Source: CAYQJS01 sp964417895 (lineage in GTDB: Bacteria; Chloroflexota; UBA6077; SHYK01). Taken from it: a DNA stretch of 64,000 nt. Each line of letters starts with the position of its first letter. Within the stretch, counting starts at the first letter, position 1. The position numbers and the translations under genes were made by a program. The DNA is taken from positions 1-64,000 of the forward strand of contig CAYQJS010000031.1 in the NCBI GenBank assembly GCA_964417895.1. Direction: 5' to 3'. The notes beneath the pieces were generated by a model. It saw only the letters and a program-made list of their open reading frames with translations. It was not told where the DNA came from and did no database searches. This document shows positions 52,078 through 59,835 of the stretch, one piece after another.

Positions 52078-53085
52078 GTGTTTGGGCCGCAAGGTGGAAC
52101 GGTCTTGCCTTCAGACATTGACGCCGTTCCCGGGGCACCCCTCGATGTGCGCGTGAGCGATACCGCGCTCACGGAACTGCGGCCTGGTAACACGGGCCGC
52201 ATGCGTACGGGCTACCGCCTCGAATGCGTGGACCGGCTGCGGGCCAACGACGCGGCATTCAAGACCGAATGCTGCCTGCGCGTCCTTGCGGTGGGCCGCG
52301 AGCACCGCCAGCCGAGCCAGGAGCCGCCGCGCGTTTACGCCTGCTTTGGTCTGACCCGAGCTATGGAGGCCGCGCTCGGCTGGACGCACGAGGAGCTCAG
52401 CTACGTCATGCGGGCGATGCGAGCCGACCTGGCTGTCTGGTCGACCCATGCCTGGGATGACGAACTGATGGCGCAATTCCGCGATGCCGCGTCCTTGTTT
52501 CTCAGGGTCCACGGCCATCGCAACTGGAAGATCCTTCCCAGCAGGAACGACTACGTCAGAGGCGCCTGGGACAAGCACACAATTCACGGCTTTTACTTCG
52601 CACTGTCCGCCGTCGCTGGATCCCTGACGCGAGCATCCTGGCTCCCGTACGAGCTGGACCTGTTGTGGGGTTTCTACGTGCGCCAGCATGAGTTGGGCGA
52701 CCCGCTCACGCCTCTCGATCGCCAGGTGCTGGCGGGGGCCGTGACTTTGAGTCCCACGGCTGGGTTGCTGTCCCGAATGGTGCGCGCGCACGTGGGGGTG
52801 GACTACGACGAGCGCTGCGTCAGGACGCACCGCCACCTGCTCGTTACCGGCTCTCCAAAGCCTGTCCAGCGGCCTCGTGTTCAGCTGGCCGTGCGTGTGC
52901 CTGAAGACCGCGACGCGCTTGAGGCGAGGGGCGGCCTCGCGGGCGAAAAGTCGGCGACGAAATCGCGTCGCCGTAAGACGCGCGGACCTCAGCGCTCTGT
53001 GTTGTCTTACCTCCCCCGGACTCTAAACACCGCCGCCGCCTGGGTCCAAACTCAGCTCTTGCCCAATTTGCTATATGGGCACTAG
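52078..53085 (+). CDS. hypothetical protein, accessory region
   Basis: 335 aa from the GTG at 52078. I do not recognise a family. The middle (residues about 85-260) is rich in Trp, Tyr and Leu with helical regularity (MEAALGWTHEELSYVMRAMR, WYDELDLLWGFYV-like), while the C terminus after residue 290 is Arg/Lys-rich and probably disordered. No signal peptide or membrane segment. No good ribosome site; TATATAT just upstream could be a promoter. It lies between the LigB remnant and the AbiE genes, so it may be cargo of the same accessory insertion. Confidence 0.55.
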   Translation: MFGPQGGTVLPSDIDAVPGAPLDVRVSDTALTELRPGNTGRMRTGYRLECVDRLRANDAAFKTECCLRVLAVGREHRQPSQEPPRVYACFGLTRAMEAALGWTHEELSYVMRAMRADLAVWSTHAWDDELMAQFRDAASLFLRVHGHRNWKILPSRNDYVRGAWDKHTIHGFYFALSAVAGSLTRASWLPYELDLLWGFYVRQHELGDPLTPLDRQVLAGAVTLSPTAGLLSRMVRAHVGVDYDERCVRTHRHLLVTGSPKPVQRPRVQLAVRVPEDRDALEARGGLAGEKSATKSRRRKTRGPQRSVLSYLPRTLNTAAAWVQTQLLPNLLYGH

Positions 53086-53143
53086 AGTTGCGTGCCACCC
53101 TGAGGCGAAGTACTTCAAACGCATAAGCGACTGCGCTGAATCA

Positions 53144-53180
53144 GCTACAATACCTGTAATTCTATTGCAGTTATTGTAGC
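53144..53180. promoter_or_regulatory. putative operator upstream of AbiE-type genes
   Basis: GCTACAATA (53144-53152) and TATTGTAGC (53172-53180) are a perfect 9 bp inverted repeat in an AT-rich stretch. A 17 bp segment ATTGCAGTTATTGTAGC (53164-53180) is repeated with two changes at 53241-53257, overlapping the likely AbiEi start. AbiEi antitoxins are known to repress their own promoter through inverted repeats, so these are good candidate binding sites. Confidence 0.6.
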
Positions 53181-53252
53181 TTCACCTCTCCAAATGCTAT
53201 CACCGGTGTGGGGCGCTATTGCTACGATACCTTCAAGAATATTGTAGTTATT

Positions 53253-53879
53253 GTGGCACTCAATAAGCGGGGCCCAAAGCAAACTAACCTCATTGGACTT
53301 GAGACTCTCGCCCTAGAACAGAGAGGCTACTTCAACCGACGTGATGCGGAAGAGTATGGGCTCGGCGACTCTCTGCTGCGCTACCACACCCAGGCCGGTC
53401 GGTTTGAACGAATCCTACCCGGCGTCTATCGTCTTCGAACAGCGCCCGTCAGCCCAGACGACGAGTACACACTCGCCTGGATCTGGACTAACTATCGTGG
53501 CGCGATCTCACACGAGAGTGCTCTATCCCTCTACGATCTCGGCGACATCCTGCCGAATCGCGTCCACATAACGGTGCCTCGACCATTTCACAGAACTTCT
53601 GCTCCGTTTGCTGTTCATCTCTCGCCACTCCCCGAGGTCGACGTCCAAGACTACAATGGTGTCAAGGTGACCACGCCAGCGCGATCTATCGTTGACGCGG
53701 CTTCGACCGGGACGGATCCGACCCAAATCCATAAGGTCATCCACCAAGCGCTTGCCCGCGGCCTCGTTAATGCCCCGACCCTGCAGGCAGCGGCGGCCCG
53801 ACGGGGCAGCAGATATCGGCGCAACGTGCGTCAACTGGTTGAGGAGGCAGTGGCAGGTGCGGGTAGGCACCCGAGGTAG
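53253..53879 (+). CDS. AbiEi-type antitoxin (type IV toxin-antitoxin system)
   Basis: About 208 aa from GTG 53253 (GTG 53208 is an alternative; neither has a strong ribosome site). N-terminal winged helix (LETLALEQRGYFNRRDAEEY, LLRYHTQAGRFERILPGVYR) and a C-terminal region (ISHESALSLYDL, then VTTPARSIVDAAS) match the AbiEi/COG5340 antitoxin family. Known members repress the operon and stop the toxin by modifying it, not by binding. Overlaps the toxin gene by 23 bp. GC content is lower than neighbours, suggesting recent transfer. Confidence 0.85.
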   Translation: MALNKRGPKQTNLIGLETLALEQRGYFNRRDAEEYGLGDSLLRYHTQAGRFERILPGVYRLRTAPVSPDDEYTLAWIWTNYRGAISHESALSLYDLGDILPNRVHITVPRPFHRTSAPFAVHLSPLPEVDVQDYNGVKVTTPARSIVDAASTGTDPTQIHKVIHQALARGLVNAPTLQAAAARRGSRYRRNVRQLVEEAVAGAGRHPR

Positions 53880-54765
53880 TACCCCGGCCGGCTTTAGGGC
53901 TCAGTTGCTTCAGCGGCTGAAAAACGAGGCTCCCCACGCCGGTGTTCCCCCCCAACGGCTCCAACAGCGGATTGCCTTCGAGCGGTTGCTAGCGCGACTC
54001 CCCCGAGACGGAGAGTGGGTACTCAAAGGCGGCTTCGGGCTGCATTTTCGCTACGGCTTTGAGACTCGTTCCACCAAAGACGTGGATCTGCGAACTAATC
54101 TCAGCCCCGCGGCGGCTCTGGAACGTCTTCGGATGGCGGTTGCAACCGCGACGAGCCCGCCAGATAACTTCAGTTTCGAGCTCGGTGAGGTTGTTGAAGA
54201 GCTGCAAGGTGCCCCCGGAGGCTCTTTAAGCGTCCCAGTGGTTGCACGAGTGGCAGGAAGGGAGTTGAGTCGTTTCCACCTCGATCTCTCGAGCGGGGAT
54301 GCGTTGGTTGACGAACCCGAGACTCTCAAAGGCTCCGGACTGTTGGAGTTCGCAGGAATCCCGGCAATCGAATTCCCGGTTTATCCGGTCACGCAGCAGT
54401 TGGCCGAAAAGCTACACGCGTACACGCTCCTACGCGCCCAGGAAAACACTCGTGTCAAGGACCTCGCTGATATCGCCATCTTTGCGGCAAACGAACGTGT
54501 TGACGCTCACCGCCTCGACGAAAGCGTCCAGGCGACGTTCGCCGCGCGGGCAACTCATCCCGTTCCCGATCATCTGCCGGAGCCGCCAGACTCCTGGGCA
54601 CAGCCATACGCGTCATTGGCACGAGAAATGCGGCTTCTGCCGACAGACAGCTTGTCGGGCGCTTTCGCCCTTGCCGCCGAATTCTGGAACCCGTTTCTAT
54701 CCCAGGCGGGAAGCAGCGGCGTCTGGCACCCGTCAGAGCGGGGGTGGATTAAGGGGGTGGATTAA
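53857..54765 (+). CDS. AbiEii-type nucleotidyltransferase toxin
   Basis: 302 aa. GTG at 53857 follows GAGGAGG nine bases earlier, inside the antitoxin gene. The nucleotidyltransferase core is VLKGGFGLHFRY followed by RSTKDVDL (Gly-Gly and D-x-D metal site) and the downstream motif QLAEKLHAYT...RVKDLADI. AbiEii/MenT-type toxins transfer nucleotides to tRNA or other targets and stop growth, often giving phage resistance by abortive infection. Paired with the antitoxin immediately upstream. Both genes look intact. Confidence 0.88.
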   Translation: MRVGTRGSTPAGFRAQLLQRLKNEAPHAGVPPQRLQQRIAFERLLARLPRDGEWVLKGGFGLHFRYGFETRSTKDVDLRTNLSPAAALERLRMAVATATSPPDNFSFELGEVVEELQGAPGGSLSVPVVARVAGRELSRFHLDLSSGDALVDEPETLKGSGLLEFAGIPAIEFPVYPVTQQLAEKLHAYTLLRAQENTRVKDLADIAIFAANERVDAHRLDESVQATFAARATHPVPDHLPEPPDSWAQPYASLAREMRLLPTDSLSGAFALAAEFWNPFLSQAGSSGVWHPSERGWIKGVD

Positions 54766-55159
54766 GTGATGGGAAATCCAGCGGCGTTTACTGGGTCGGC
54801 TAACACTGCGACCAGTCAGTGATCATCATCGCCTGCTTCAGGCGTGGAGACGAGTGATGGCCAAGCGAAACGACAGGGTAATCAAGATGAAATTCGTCGC
54901 CGACCACGTGGAGGAGGATGCCGAGGTCAGCACCCGCTTCGCTCTCTGTCAATAATGAGTGAGACACAGAACGCTCGGTAATTAGTGTAGAGGGCAGAGA
55001 AGAGCCACGACCCGTGACATCGTCCAATGGGACTGTCGTCATTTCCTCTGTGGATCCGGAGCCTCCCCGCCGAATCCCGAAGTGGCCGAACACGCGCGTC
55101 GCCGACAGTTCACGGCGGCTTACAAGGGCGCATCCTGCGCACATAGCAGCCAGCGCTCC

Positions 55160-55231
55160 TCGCAGGACAGAGTGCCGCTGGTCGTGAGCCTGTCGTCGCA
55201 GGACAGAGTGCCGCTGGTCGTGAGCCTGTCG
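55160..55231. repeat. two exact 36 bp tandem repeats
   Basis: Unit starts TCGCAGGACAGAGTGCCGCT and ends GGTCGTGAGCCTGTCG; copies at 55160-55195 and 55196-55231 appear identical. The second runs into the family B element. Confidence 0.9.
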
Positions 55232-55270
55232 AACCACGCCGGGGCTCTTCGACGAGCTCAGGGCGAGCGG
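55211..55270. repeat. family B palindromic element
   Basis: Arms GGTCGTGAGCCTGTCGAACC and CTTCGACGAGCTCAGGGCGA, followed by GCGG, are inverted copies. Its left arm is doubled by the tandem repeat. Confidence 0.8.
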
Positions 55271-55309
55271 TTTTTCAGCAGCCTGCCAAGAGCGACTTCC
55301 AAGACCGGC

Positions 55310-56305
55310 CTACAGCCACTCGGCGAAGCCCATGGCGCAGCCGTTGCCCGCCTCTGTTCGATAGCAGGGCACGTAGTCCACCAGCTTCATCTGGAGTCCG
55401 TCCCCCGCCATCGCACCCGCCACGATGATCCAGTTCTTGATCTCCGAGGTGCCGGCGCGGAAGCGCACGTCGGGCAGGTCGGTGAGCTTCTGCTCGTCCT
55501 TGCGCTCGAGCCCGTCGATGATACGGCGGTCGAGGTCCTCTTCGATCACCGTATGGCTGAGGCCACCTGACGCGACGATGGCCACGCTCTTGTCGCTATC
55601 CCACGCTTCGATGGCCTGGCGGAGTGCCTGGCCGAACTTGTAGCAGCGTTTCGCCGTCGGAGCGTTGGGCGGGTAGTACGTGTTGACCATGACGGGAACG
55701 TGGGGGATGACCTCGTTGTTCATCAGCCGGCGATAGACGTAGTAGAAGGCGTGGCCGATGGCGCCCTCGCGCCGGCCGACCGGAAGATGGCTCGACCGGG
55801 CGACGTCGAACTCCCGATCGATCAGCGCCTCGATGAGGTACTGTCCCAGCGCCGCATCGGTGGGGTGCGTGAGGCGCCCGGGCGGAACCTTGCCCACCAC
55901 CTTGTCGCCGAGCCGCTCGCGATGCTCCCCGGCGGGAGCCGCATCGTCGACCGTCGCGCCGTAATAAATGCTGAACGCGGGCATGTTGTCGTCCTGGAAC
56001 GACTCGTGCTGGTCGTCGCCCACGATGATGCACGCGTCCGGCGCGACGCGGTCCATCGTTTCACCGAGGTGGTTAATCGCCCGCTGGCAGGCGTCCCAGC
56101 GCGCCTGGAACTTCTCGTCGGTACATTCCCGCTCGAAGTGGTCCGCCGCCCGCAGGGCGGCCAGCTCCGGAAACGAGTAGGTGCTGCCCTGGTACCAGTG
56201 CGCTGGGTTCTTTCGGCCGAGGTCGCCGTACTCCCGCCAGTTGTGGGGCGGCATCTCGAGCTGGGGCGCGTGGGATGAGGCCATGCCAAGAACGATCCGT
56301 GCCAT
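55310..56305 (-). CDS. class III extradiol ring-cleavage dioxygenase (LigB type)
   Basis: 331 aa. ATG at 56305 follows AAGGAGTTGCCCCC. LigB-family layout: N-terminal MASSHAPQLEMPP with the metal-binding histidine, ACIIVGDDQHESF, VMVNTYYPPNAP and C-terminal VASGGLSHTVIEEDLD. Such enzymes use Fe(II) to open catechol, protocatechuate or gallate rings; the length and motifs fit single-chain gallate/methylgallate-type enzymes. A decayed copy of its 3' end lies 3.7 kb downstream on the same strand. Fits with the Rieske, FAH and dihydroxyphthalate-decarboxylase-like genes as parts of aromatic acid breakdown. Confidence 0.9.
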   Translation of the reverse strand: MARIVLGMASSHAPQLEMPPHNWREYGDLGRKNPAHWYQGSTYSFPELAALRAADHFERECTDEKFQARWDACQRAINHLGETMDRVAPDACIIVGDDQHESFQDDNMPAFSIYYGATVDDAAPAGEHRERLGDKVVGKVPPGRLTHPTDAALGQYLIEALIDREFDVARSSHLPVGRREGAIGHAFYYVYRRLMNNEVIPHVPVMVNTYYPPNAPTAKRCYKFGQALRQAIEAWDSDKSVAIVASGGLSHTVIEEDLDRRIIDGLERKDEQKLTDLPDVRFRAGTSEIKNWIIVAGAMAGDGLQMKLVDYVPCYRTEAGNGCAMGFAEWL

Positions 56306-56346
56306 GGGGGCAACTCCTTCCTCTCTTTGAGGGGTCAACTCGCCCT

Positions 56347-56368
56347 CGCTGCGCGCTACCGCGCAGCG
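56347..56368. promoter_or_regulatory. perfect hairpin in divergent promoter region
   Basis: CGCTGCGCG-CTAC-CGCGCAGCG, a 9 bp perfect inverted repeat, in the 198 bp between the divergent LigB and M24 genes, followed by an AT-rich CCATATAGTATCG. A regulator site or mRNA leader hairpin is possible. Confidence 0.4.
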
Positions 56369-56503
56369 ATCATCCATATAGTATCGCTTAGCCGGCCGAC
56401 ATGCGTCGCGCTGGCGGCGCTGAGTCAACGCACCATGCGCTTCGGCTAGAATCGCCACCAAGAGATTCCTGCGAAGCGGTACCCCTCCCGGAGGAGTGAA
56501 ACC

Positions 56504-57724
56504 ATGCCCGAGGAGCAACTCTACGATCAGCCACGATTCTCGCTCGCCGAGCGCGACCGCCGCTGGACCGCCGTGCGGCAAGCGATGGAGCGCGCGAACA
56601 TCGACTGTCTGATCGCCCCCAACAACACCGGCCACTCCACGCACTTCCAGGCCGACGCGCGCTACCTGTCCCACTGCGGTGGTGGAGGCGATGCCGACAT
56701 CGCCTGCGTGTTTCCGCTGGAGGGCGAGGTGGCCGCGGTCGCCACGAGCTGCACGCGCTGGCGGGGAGTGCAAGACTGGGTCACCGACCTCCGCGAGGCG
56801 CGGCGCGCCTATGGGGCGGGCGTCGTGGGCAAGCTCCGCGAAGTCCCGCTCCCGCGCAAGCGCGTCGGCATCGTCGGCCTGGACGACTACATCCGCGCTC
56901 CGGAGGGCATAGCCCTCCATGGGTTCATGCGCGCGCTCACCCAGGCGTTCCCCGACGTCGAGTGGATCGACTTCACCGCGCCGCTCCACGAGCTGCGCAT
57001 CATCAAGAGCGCAGAGGAGATCGCCTTTCTGGCGAAGAGCACCGAGCTGGTGGACCGGGGATTCCAGCGCGCGCTCGAGGTGGCGCGCCCGGGTGTGCCC
57101 GACTACCGGGTCTGGGGCGCGGCCATCGGCGAGATCTGCATGGGCGGCAGCGAGCTCCCGTTCCACAATCATTGGGGCACGGGCACGCATCCACAGACGC
57201 TGACCCGGCCGAGCCACGCGCTCCTCGAGCGGGGGCACATCATCGTGAATGAGCTGGAGGCGGCCTACGGCGGCTATCACGCCCAGGGTGTGCAGCCCAT
57301 CGCGATCCAGGACTGCGACCCCGTCTACAAGGACGTCCAGGCGATGCATGCCGACTACTGGCAGCGCTGTTTCGACGCGCTCCAGGTCGGCCGCACCGTC
57401 GGAGAGATGGATGAGTTTTGCAGGTCGAACGGGGCGGAGGTCCTGCCGCCGGGCTCTCGGTATACGAATCCCGCGGCGAATCTCGCGATGCACGGGCGCG
57501 GCCTGGGGTCCGATGGACCGCTCGTCACCGGCGGGCGCGAGCAAACCGACTACGACGCCGTGTTTTCTCCGGGCTGGGCGTTCGTCTTCAAACCCTCGAT
57601 CTCCCTTGAAGCCGGCGGGCGCCAATACAGCGGCTCATGGGGCGACACCGTAGTCATGACGGAGCAGGGCCCGAAGCGACTCGGAACACGACAGCCCGGG
57701 CTGGCTATCGCGGGGCTCACCTGA
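56504..57724 (+). CDS. M24-fold (creatinase/Xaa-Pro peptidase-like) protein without the metal ligands
   Basis: 406 aa. N-terminal creatinase-N domain (to about 165) and a C-terminal pita-bread domain. In metallo-members five residues bind two metals; here the sequence reads VNELEAAYGGYHAQ (Asp positions now Glu and Gln), MHGRGLG (His kept), FVFKPSI (Glu now Lys) and GSWGDTVV (Glu now Gly), so a dinuclear site is unlikely. Creatinase itself works without metal. C-N hydrolysis of a small molecule is the best guess. Start after GGAGGAGTGAAACC. First of the plus-strand run with the Gfo/Idh/MocA gene. Confidence 0.85.
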   Translation: MPEEQLYDQPRFSLAERDRRWTAVRQAMERANIDCLIAPNNTGHSTHFQADARYLSHCGGGGDADIACVFPLEGEVAAVATSCTRWRGVQDWVTDLREARRAYGAGVVGKLREVPLPRKRVGIVGLDDYIRAPEGIALHGFMRALTQAFPDVEWIDFTAPLHELRIIKSAEEIAFLAKSTELVDRGFQRALEVARPGVPDYRVWGAAIGEICMGGSELPFHNHWGTGTHPQTLTRPSHALLERGHIIVNELEAAYGGYHAQGVQPIAIQDCDPVYKDVQAMHADYWQRCFDALQVGRTVGEMDEFCRSNGAEVLPPGSRYTNPAANLAMHGRGLGSDGPLVTGGREQTDYDAVFSPGWAFVFKPSISLEAGGRQYSGSWGDTVVMTEQGPKRLGTRQPGLAIAGLT

Positions 57725-57763
57725 GTTATCGGGCGTCGTGGGCGAGCCGAAGACAGATGAATC

Positions 57764-57867
57764 TGACATCCTGAGCCGAAAGCGAAGCATCTGGAATCGG
57801 CATCAACTCGGGAGGAGCAGCCCACGTTTTCACCGCCCGCAGACCCTTCGCGCGGCTCAGGGTGACA
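57764..57867. repeat. family A palindromic element, long form
   Basis: TGACATCCTGAGCC on the left and GGCTCAGGGTGACA on the right, with AGCGAAGCATCTG and GACCCTTCGC inside. It takes up most of the gap before the oxidoreductase gene and ends 21 bp before its start. Confidence 0.82.
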
Positions 57868-57888
57868 GTTCGTAGAGGAGGAACGGAT

Positions 57889-58935
57889 ATGCCGGAACGC
57901 GTACGCATTGGCATCATCGGCGCCGGGTCGTTCACGACGAACCGGATGCTTCCCAATTTCCAGAAGCTGCCCGACGTCGAGGTGACGGTCATCGCCAACC
58001 GCAGCCTGGCTAGCGCCGAGCGAGTGGCTGCCCAGTTCGGTATTCCACAGGTTGCCGCGGACTTCCGGGATCTCGTCGCCAACAGCGACGTGGACGCAGT
58101 GTTCATCGGGACGCCTCCGTACCTGCACAAGGAGGCGACGTTCGCCGCGCTGGACGCCGGCAAGCACGTGCTGTGCCAGACGCGCATCGCAACGAGTGTC
58201 GCGGAGGCACGTGATATGCAGGAGTACGCTGAGGAGGCCAGGGGCCGGGGCATCCACACCATGCTGGTGCCTCCCGCCCCGTTTTCTCGGGGCAGCAGGT
58301 TCGTCAAGCACCTGGTGAAGTCAGGCTACCTGGGCCAACTGCGCCACGTGCAGGGCTTCAACGTGAACGCCAGCTTCGCCGATCCGACGACGCCGTTGAG
58401 CGCCGGCCGCAACGATGTCGCCCTGTACGGCCAGTTCAACGCGATCCAGCTCGGCCTCTCCTATGACGTGATGTCGAAATGGACTGGCCATGCCAGGAGC
58501 GTGGTCGCCCAGCGGGCGGTGTTCACGCCGGACCGCCCGTTGACGCCCGACGGGCCAATCGTGCGTAACCCGTATCCCGACGAAGTGACCGTTATCGCCG
58601 ACACCGCGAGCGGCGCGGTTGCGATGAATGTGGTGAACTGGTCGGTGCACTTCGGGGAGGGCCGCATCGAGCTGTTTGGCTCGGAAGGCACGGTGGTGTG
58701 CAAGCAGCGGGGGGACATCATCCTGGCCGCTCGCGCTGGCGAGGACGAGCTGAAGCAAGTCCCGATACCGCCCGAACACGACAACCCCTGGAGGGTCGAG
58801 GAGGAGTTCGTCGGGTTGGTGCGCGGGGAGATCGGCGAGGCGAGCTTCACGTTCCAGGACGGCGTGAAGAACATGGAGTACCTGGAGGCCGCGTACTACG
58901 CGGCGGTCGAGGGCCGGCGAATCGACCTGCCCTGA
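57889..58935 (+). CDS. Gfo/Idh/MocA family NAD(P)-dependent oxidoreductase
   Basis: 348 aa. Rossmann motif GIIGAGSF at the N terminus, then VIANRSLASAERVAAQFG; cofactor-binding AVFIGTPPYLHKE and the usual lysine motif region GKHVLCQTRIATS, where the expected EKP(L/I) reads CQTR, so the catalytic lysine of classical members is missing. The C-terminal beta-sheet domain is complete. ATG 57889 follows GGAGGAACGGAT. Probably oxidises or reduces a sugar-like or hydroxy compound, with chemistry that may differ from the type enzymes. Confidence 0.88.
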   Translation: MPERVRIGIIGAGSFTTNRMLPNFQKLPDVEVTVIANRSLASAERVAAQFGIPQVAADFRDLVANSDVDAVFIGTPPYLHKEATFAALDAGKHVLCQTRIATSVAEARDMQEYAEEARGRGIHTMLVPPAPFSRGSRFVKHLVKSGYLGQLRHVQGFNVNASFADPTTPLSAGRNDVALYGQFNAIQLGLSYDVMSKWTGHARSVVAQRAVFTPDRPLTPDGPIVRNPYPDEVTVIADTASGAVAMNVVNWSVHFGEGRIELFGSEGTVVCKQRGDIILAARAGEDELKQVPIPPEHDNPWRVEEEFVGLVRGEIGEASFTFQDGVKNMEYLEAAYYAAVEGRRIDLP

Positions 58936-58999
58936 GGCCCCGATCTCGGCAGCGCTACGTCGGCGCAAGTGTAACAATGGTTGAGCGAGCGGGCAGGCT

Positions 59000-59271
59000 C
59001 CCTCTCCTGCCGCAGCGGGAGAGGGGTGGGGTGAGGGCAGACCCCGATGGCCGATGATACTAGAAGGTCAGTTCTCTCGTGCACGGCCAATACCCCCTTC
59101 CCTCACCCTCCCCCGCAAGGGGGGAGGGGACCAGTTCTTTCCCCCTCCCCCTCGACGGGGGAGGGTTGGGGTGGGGGTGACCGTAGCCCTGACGTTCACG
59201 CGAACTGACCCACTAGGGTTCGGCGGGGGCCCCTCACCTAACCTCTCCCATTGCGTTGGGAGAGGGATTTG
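59000..59271. repeat. cluster of four C-rich/G-rich palindromes
   Basis: Units at about 59000-59040 (CCCTCTCCTGCCGCAGCGGG), 59094-59131 (CCCTCACCCTCCCCCGCAAG), 59143-59180 and 59230-59271 (CCTAACCTCTCCCATTGCG). Different arm variants side by side suggest repeated insertion at the same site. Confidence 0.82.
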
Positions 59272-59312
59272 GGCGAACGCGTCCGGGCGTTTGAGCGCAA
59301 CCCATGACTCAC
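59216..59312. repeat. copy of the 95 bp segment at 30982-31076
   Basis: Same order as the first copy: GGGTTCGG, the CCTCACCTAACCTCTCCCAT hairpin, then GCGTTTGAGCGCAACCCATG and ACTCAC. Ends 16 bp before the [2Fe-2S] gene stop. Confidence 0.8.
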
Positions 59313-59327
59313 GTCCGCCCGTCTGGG

Positions 59328-59687
59328 CTAGTCGTCCGAACCCTCCAGAGTCCGCCGCACAGGATGCCGGTCGAGCATCCTGAGGATCAGCTCCCGGACT
59401 ACAGGGTCGGCCCGCTCCACCAGGCGCCGGACCGGCTCGCCTCCCCGGATGTGCTCGACGATGTCCGGCAGGTCCGTAGTCTGGACTTTCGTGTACCAGG
59501 TCCCCTCCGGGTAGAGCATGATGTTCGGCGCCTTCGGGCAACACCCCAGGCAGACGTATTCTCTGATCTCGACTGACCGGTCGGCGAGCTTCTCCTCGAG
59601 CTCCTTTTTGAGCGCCAGCGACCCCTCTTGGGCGCACCAGTAATGGACGCAGACGTAGCACGTGCGGATGTCTCGGGGTCGCTGCAC
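59328..59687 (-). CDS. thioredoxin-like [2Fe-2S] ferredoxin domain protein, paralogue
   Basis: 119 aa, GTG start. Cysteines at residues 10, 13, 18 (CYVCVHYWC) and the YVCLGCCPKAPN segment match the thioredoxin-like [2Fe-2S] fold; MLYPEGTWY follows. Similar along its length to the protein at 28135-28473 (both have the LILxxLD ending). It may carry electrons for the molybdenum hydroxylase encoded next to it on the other strand, but the genes are divergent and this is only a suggestion. Confidence 0.83.
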   Translation of the reverse strand: MQRPRDIRTCYVCVHYWCAQEGSLALKKELEEKLADRSVEIREYVCLGCCPKAPNIMLYPEGTWYTKVQTTDLPDIVEHIRGGEPVRRLVERADPVVRELILRMLDRHPVRRTLEGSDD

Positions 59688-59708
59688 GCGGCGCCGCCTT
59701 TCTGACTA

Positions 59709-59762
59709 GCGGTAGGGGCGATGCACGCATCGCCCGTGGGCTCGGCATGCCGGGCCCCTACT
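59709..59762. repeat. GTAGGGGCGATGC palindrome
   Basis: GGTAGGGGCGATGCACGCAT and GGGCCCCTAC form outer arms; CGATGCACGCATCG and GGCATGCC are nested palindromes. Related to the element at 41370. Confidence 0.7.
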
Positions 59763-59835
59763 GAATGTCCCGGCACGATACCGGCAAGACGCTCCCCCCA
59801 GCAAGTGACATGCCGAGGGAGAAGGCCCCTTGCCC

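Larger units (their letters stand above)
54766..55309. other. 544 bp region with repeats and no convincing gene
   Basis: 54766-55150 has only short open frames without family resemblance; the minus strand has an open stretch ending at 54800 that runs through a repeat and is not credible as a gene. 55160-55270 holds a tandem repeat and a family B palindrome. This is the right border of the accessory patch next to the intact LigB gene. Confidence 0.55.
58936..59327. other. 392 bp convergent region filled with repeats
   Basis: Between the oxidoreductase gene and the convergent [2Fe-2S] protein gene. Contents are the palindrome cluster 59000-59271 and the duplicated segment to 59312. No gene is visible. 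Confidence 0.65.

Noticed and set aside
51756..52121. Plus-strand open frame opposite the LigB remnant
   Set aside because: It mirrors the decayed dioxygenase fragment and continues into non-coding sequence.
55160..55231. Possible CRISPR array
   Set aside because: Only two directly adjacent 36 bp copies without spacers, running into a family B palindrome.
54800..55237. Minus-strand open frame of 145 codons after the AbiE genes
   Set aside because: Its first third is the translated tandem repeat and the rest has no recognisable motif or start signal.
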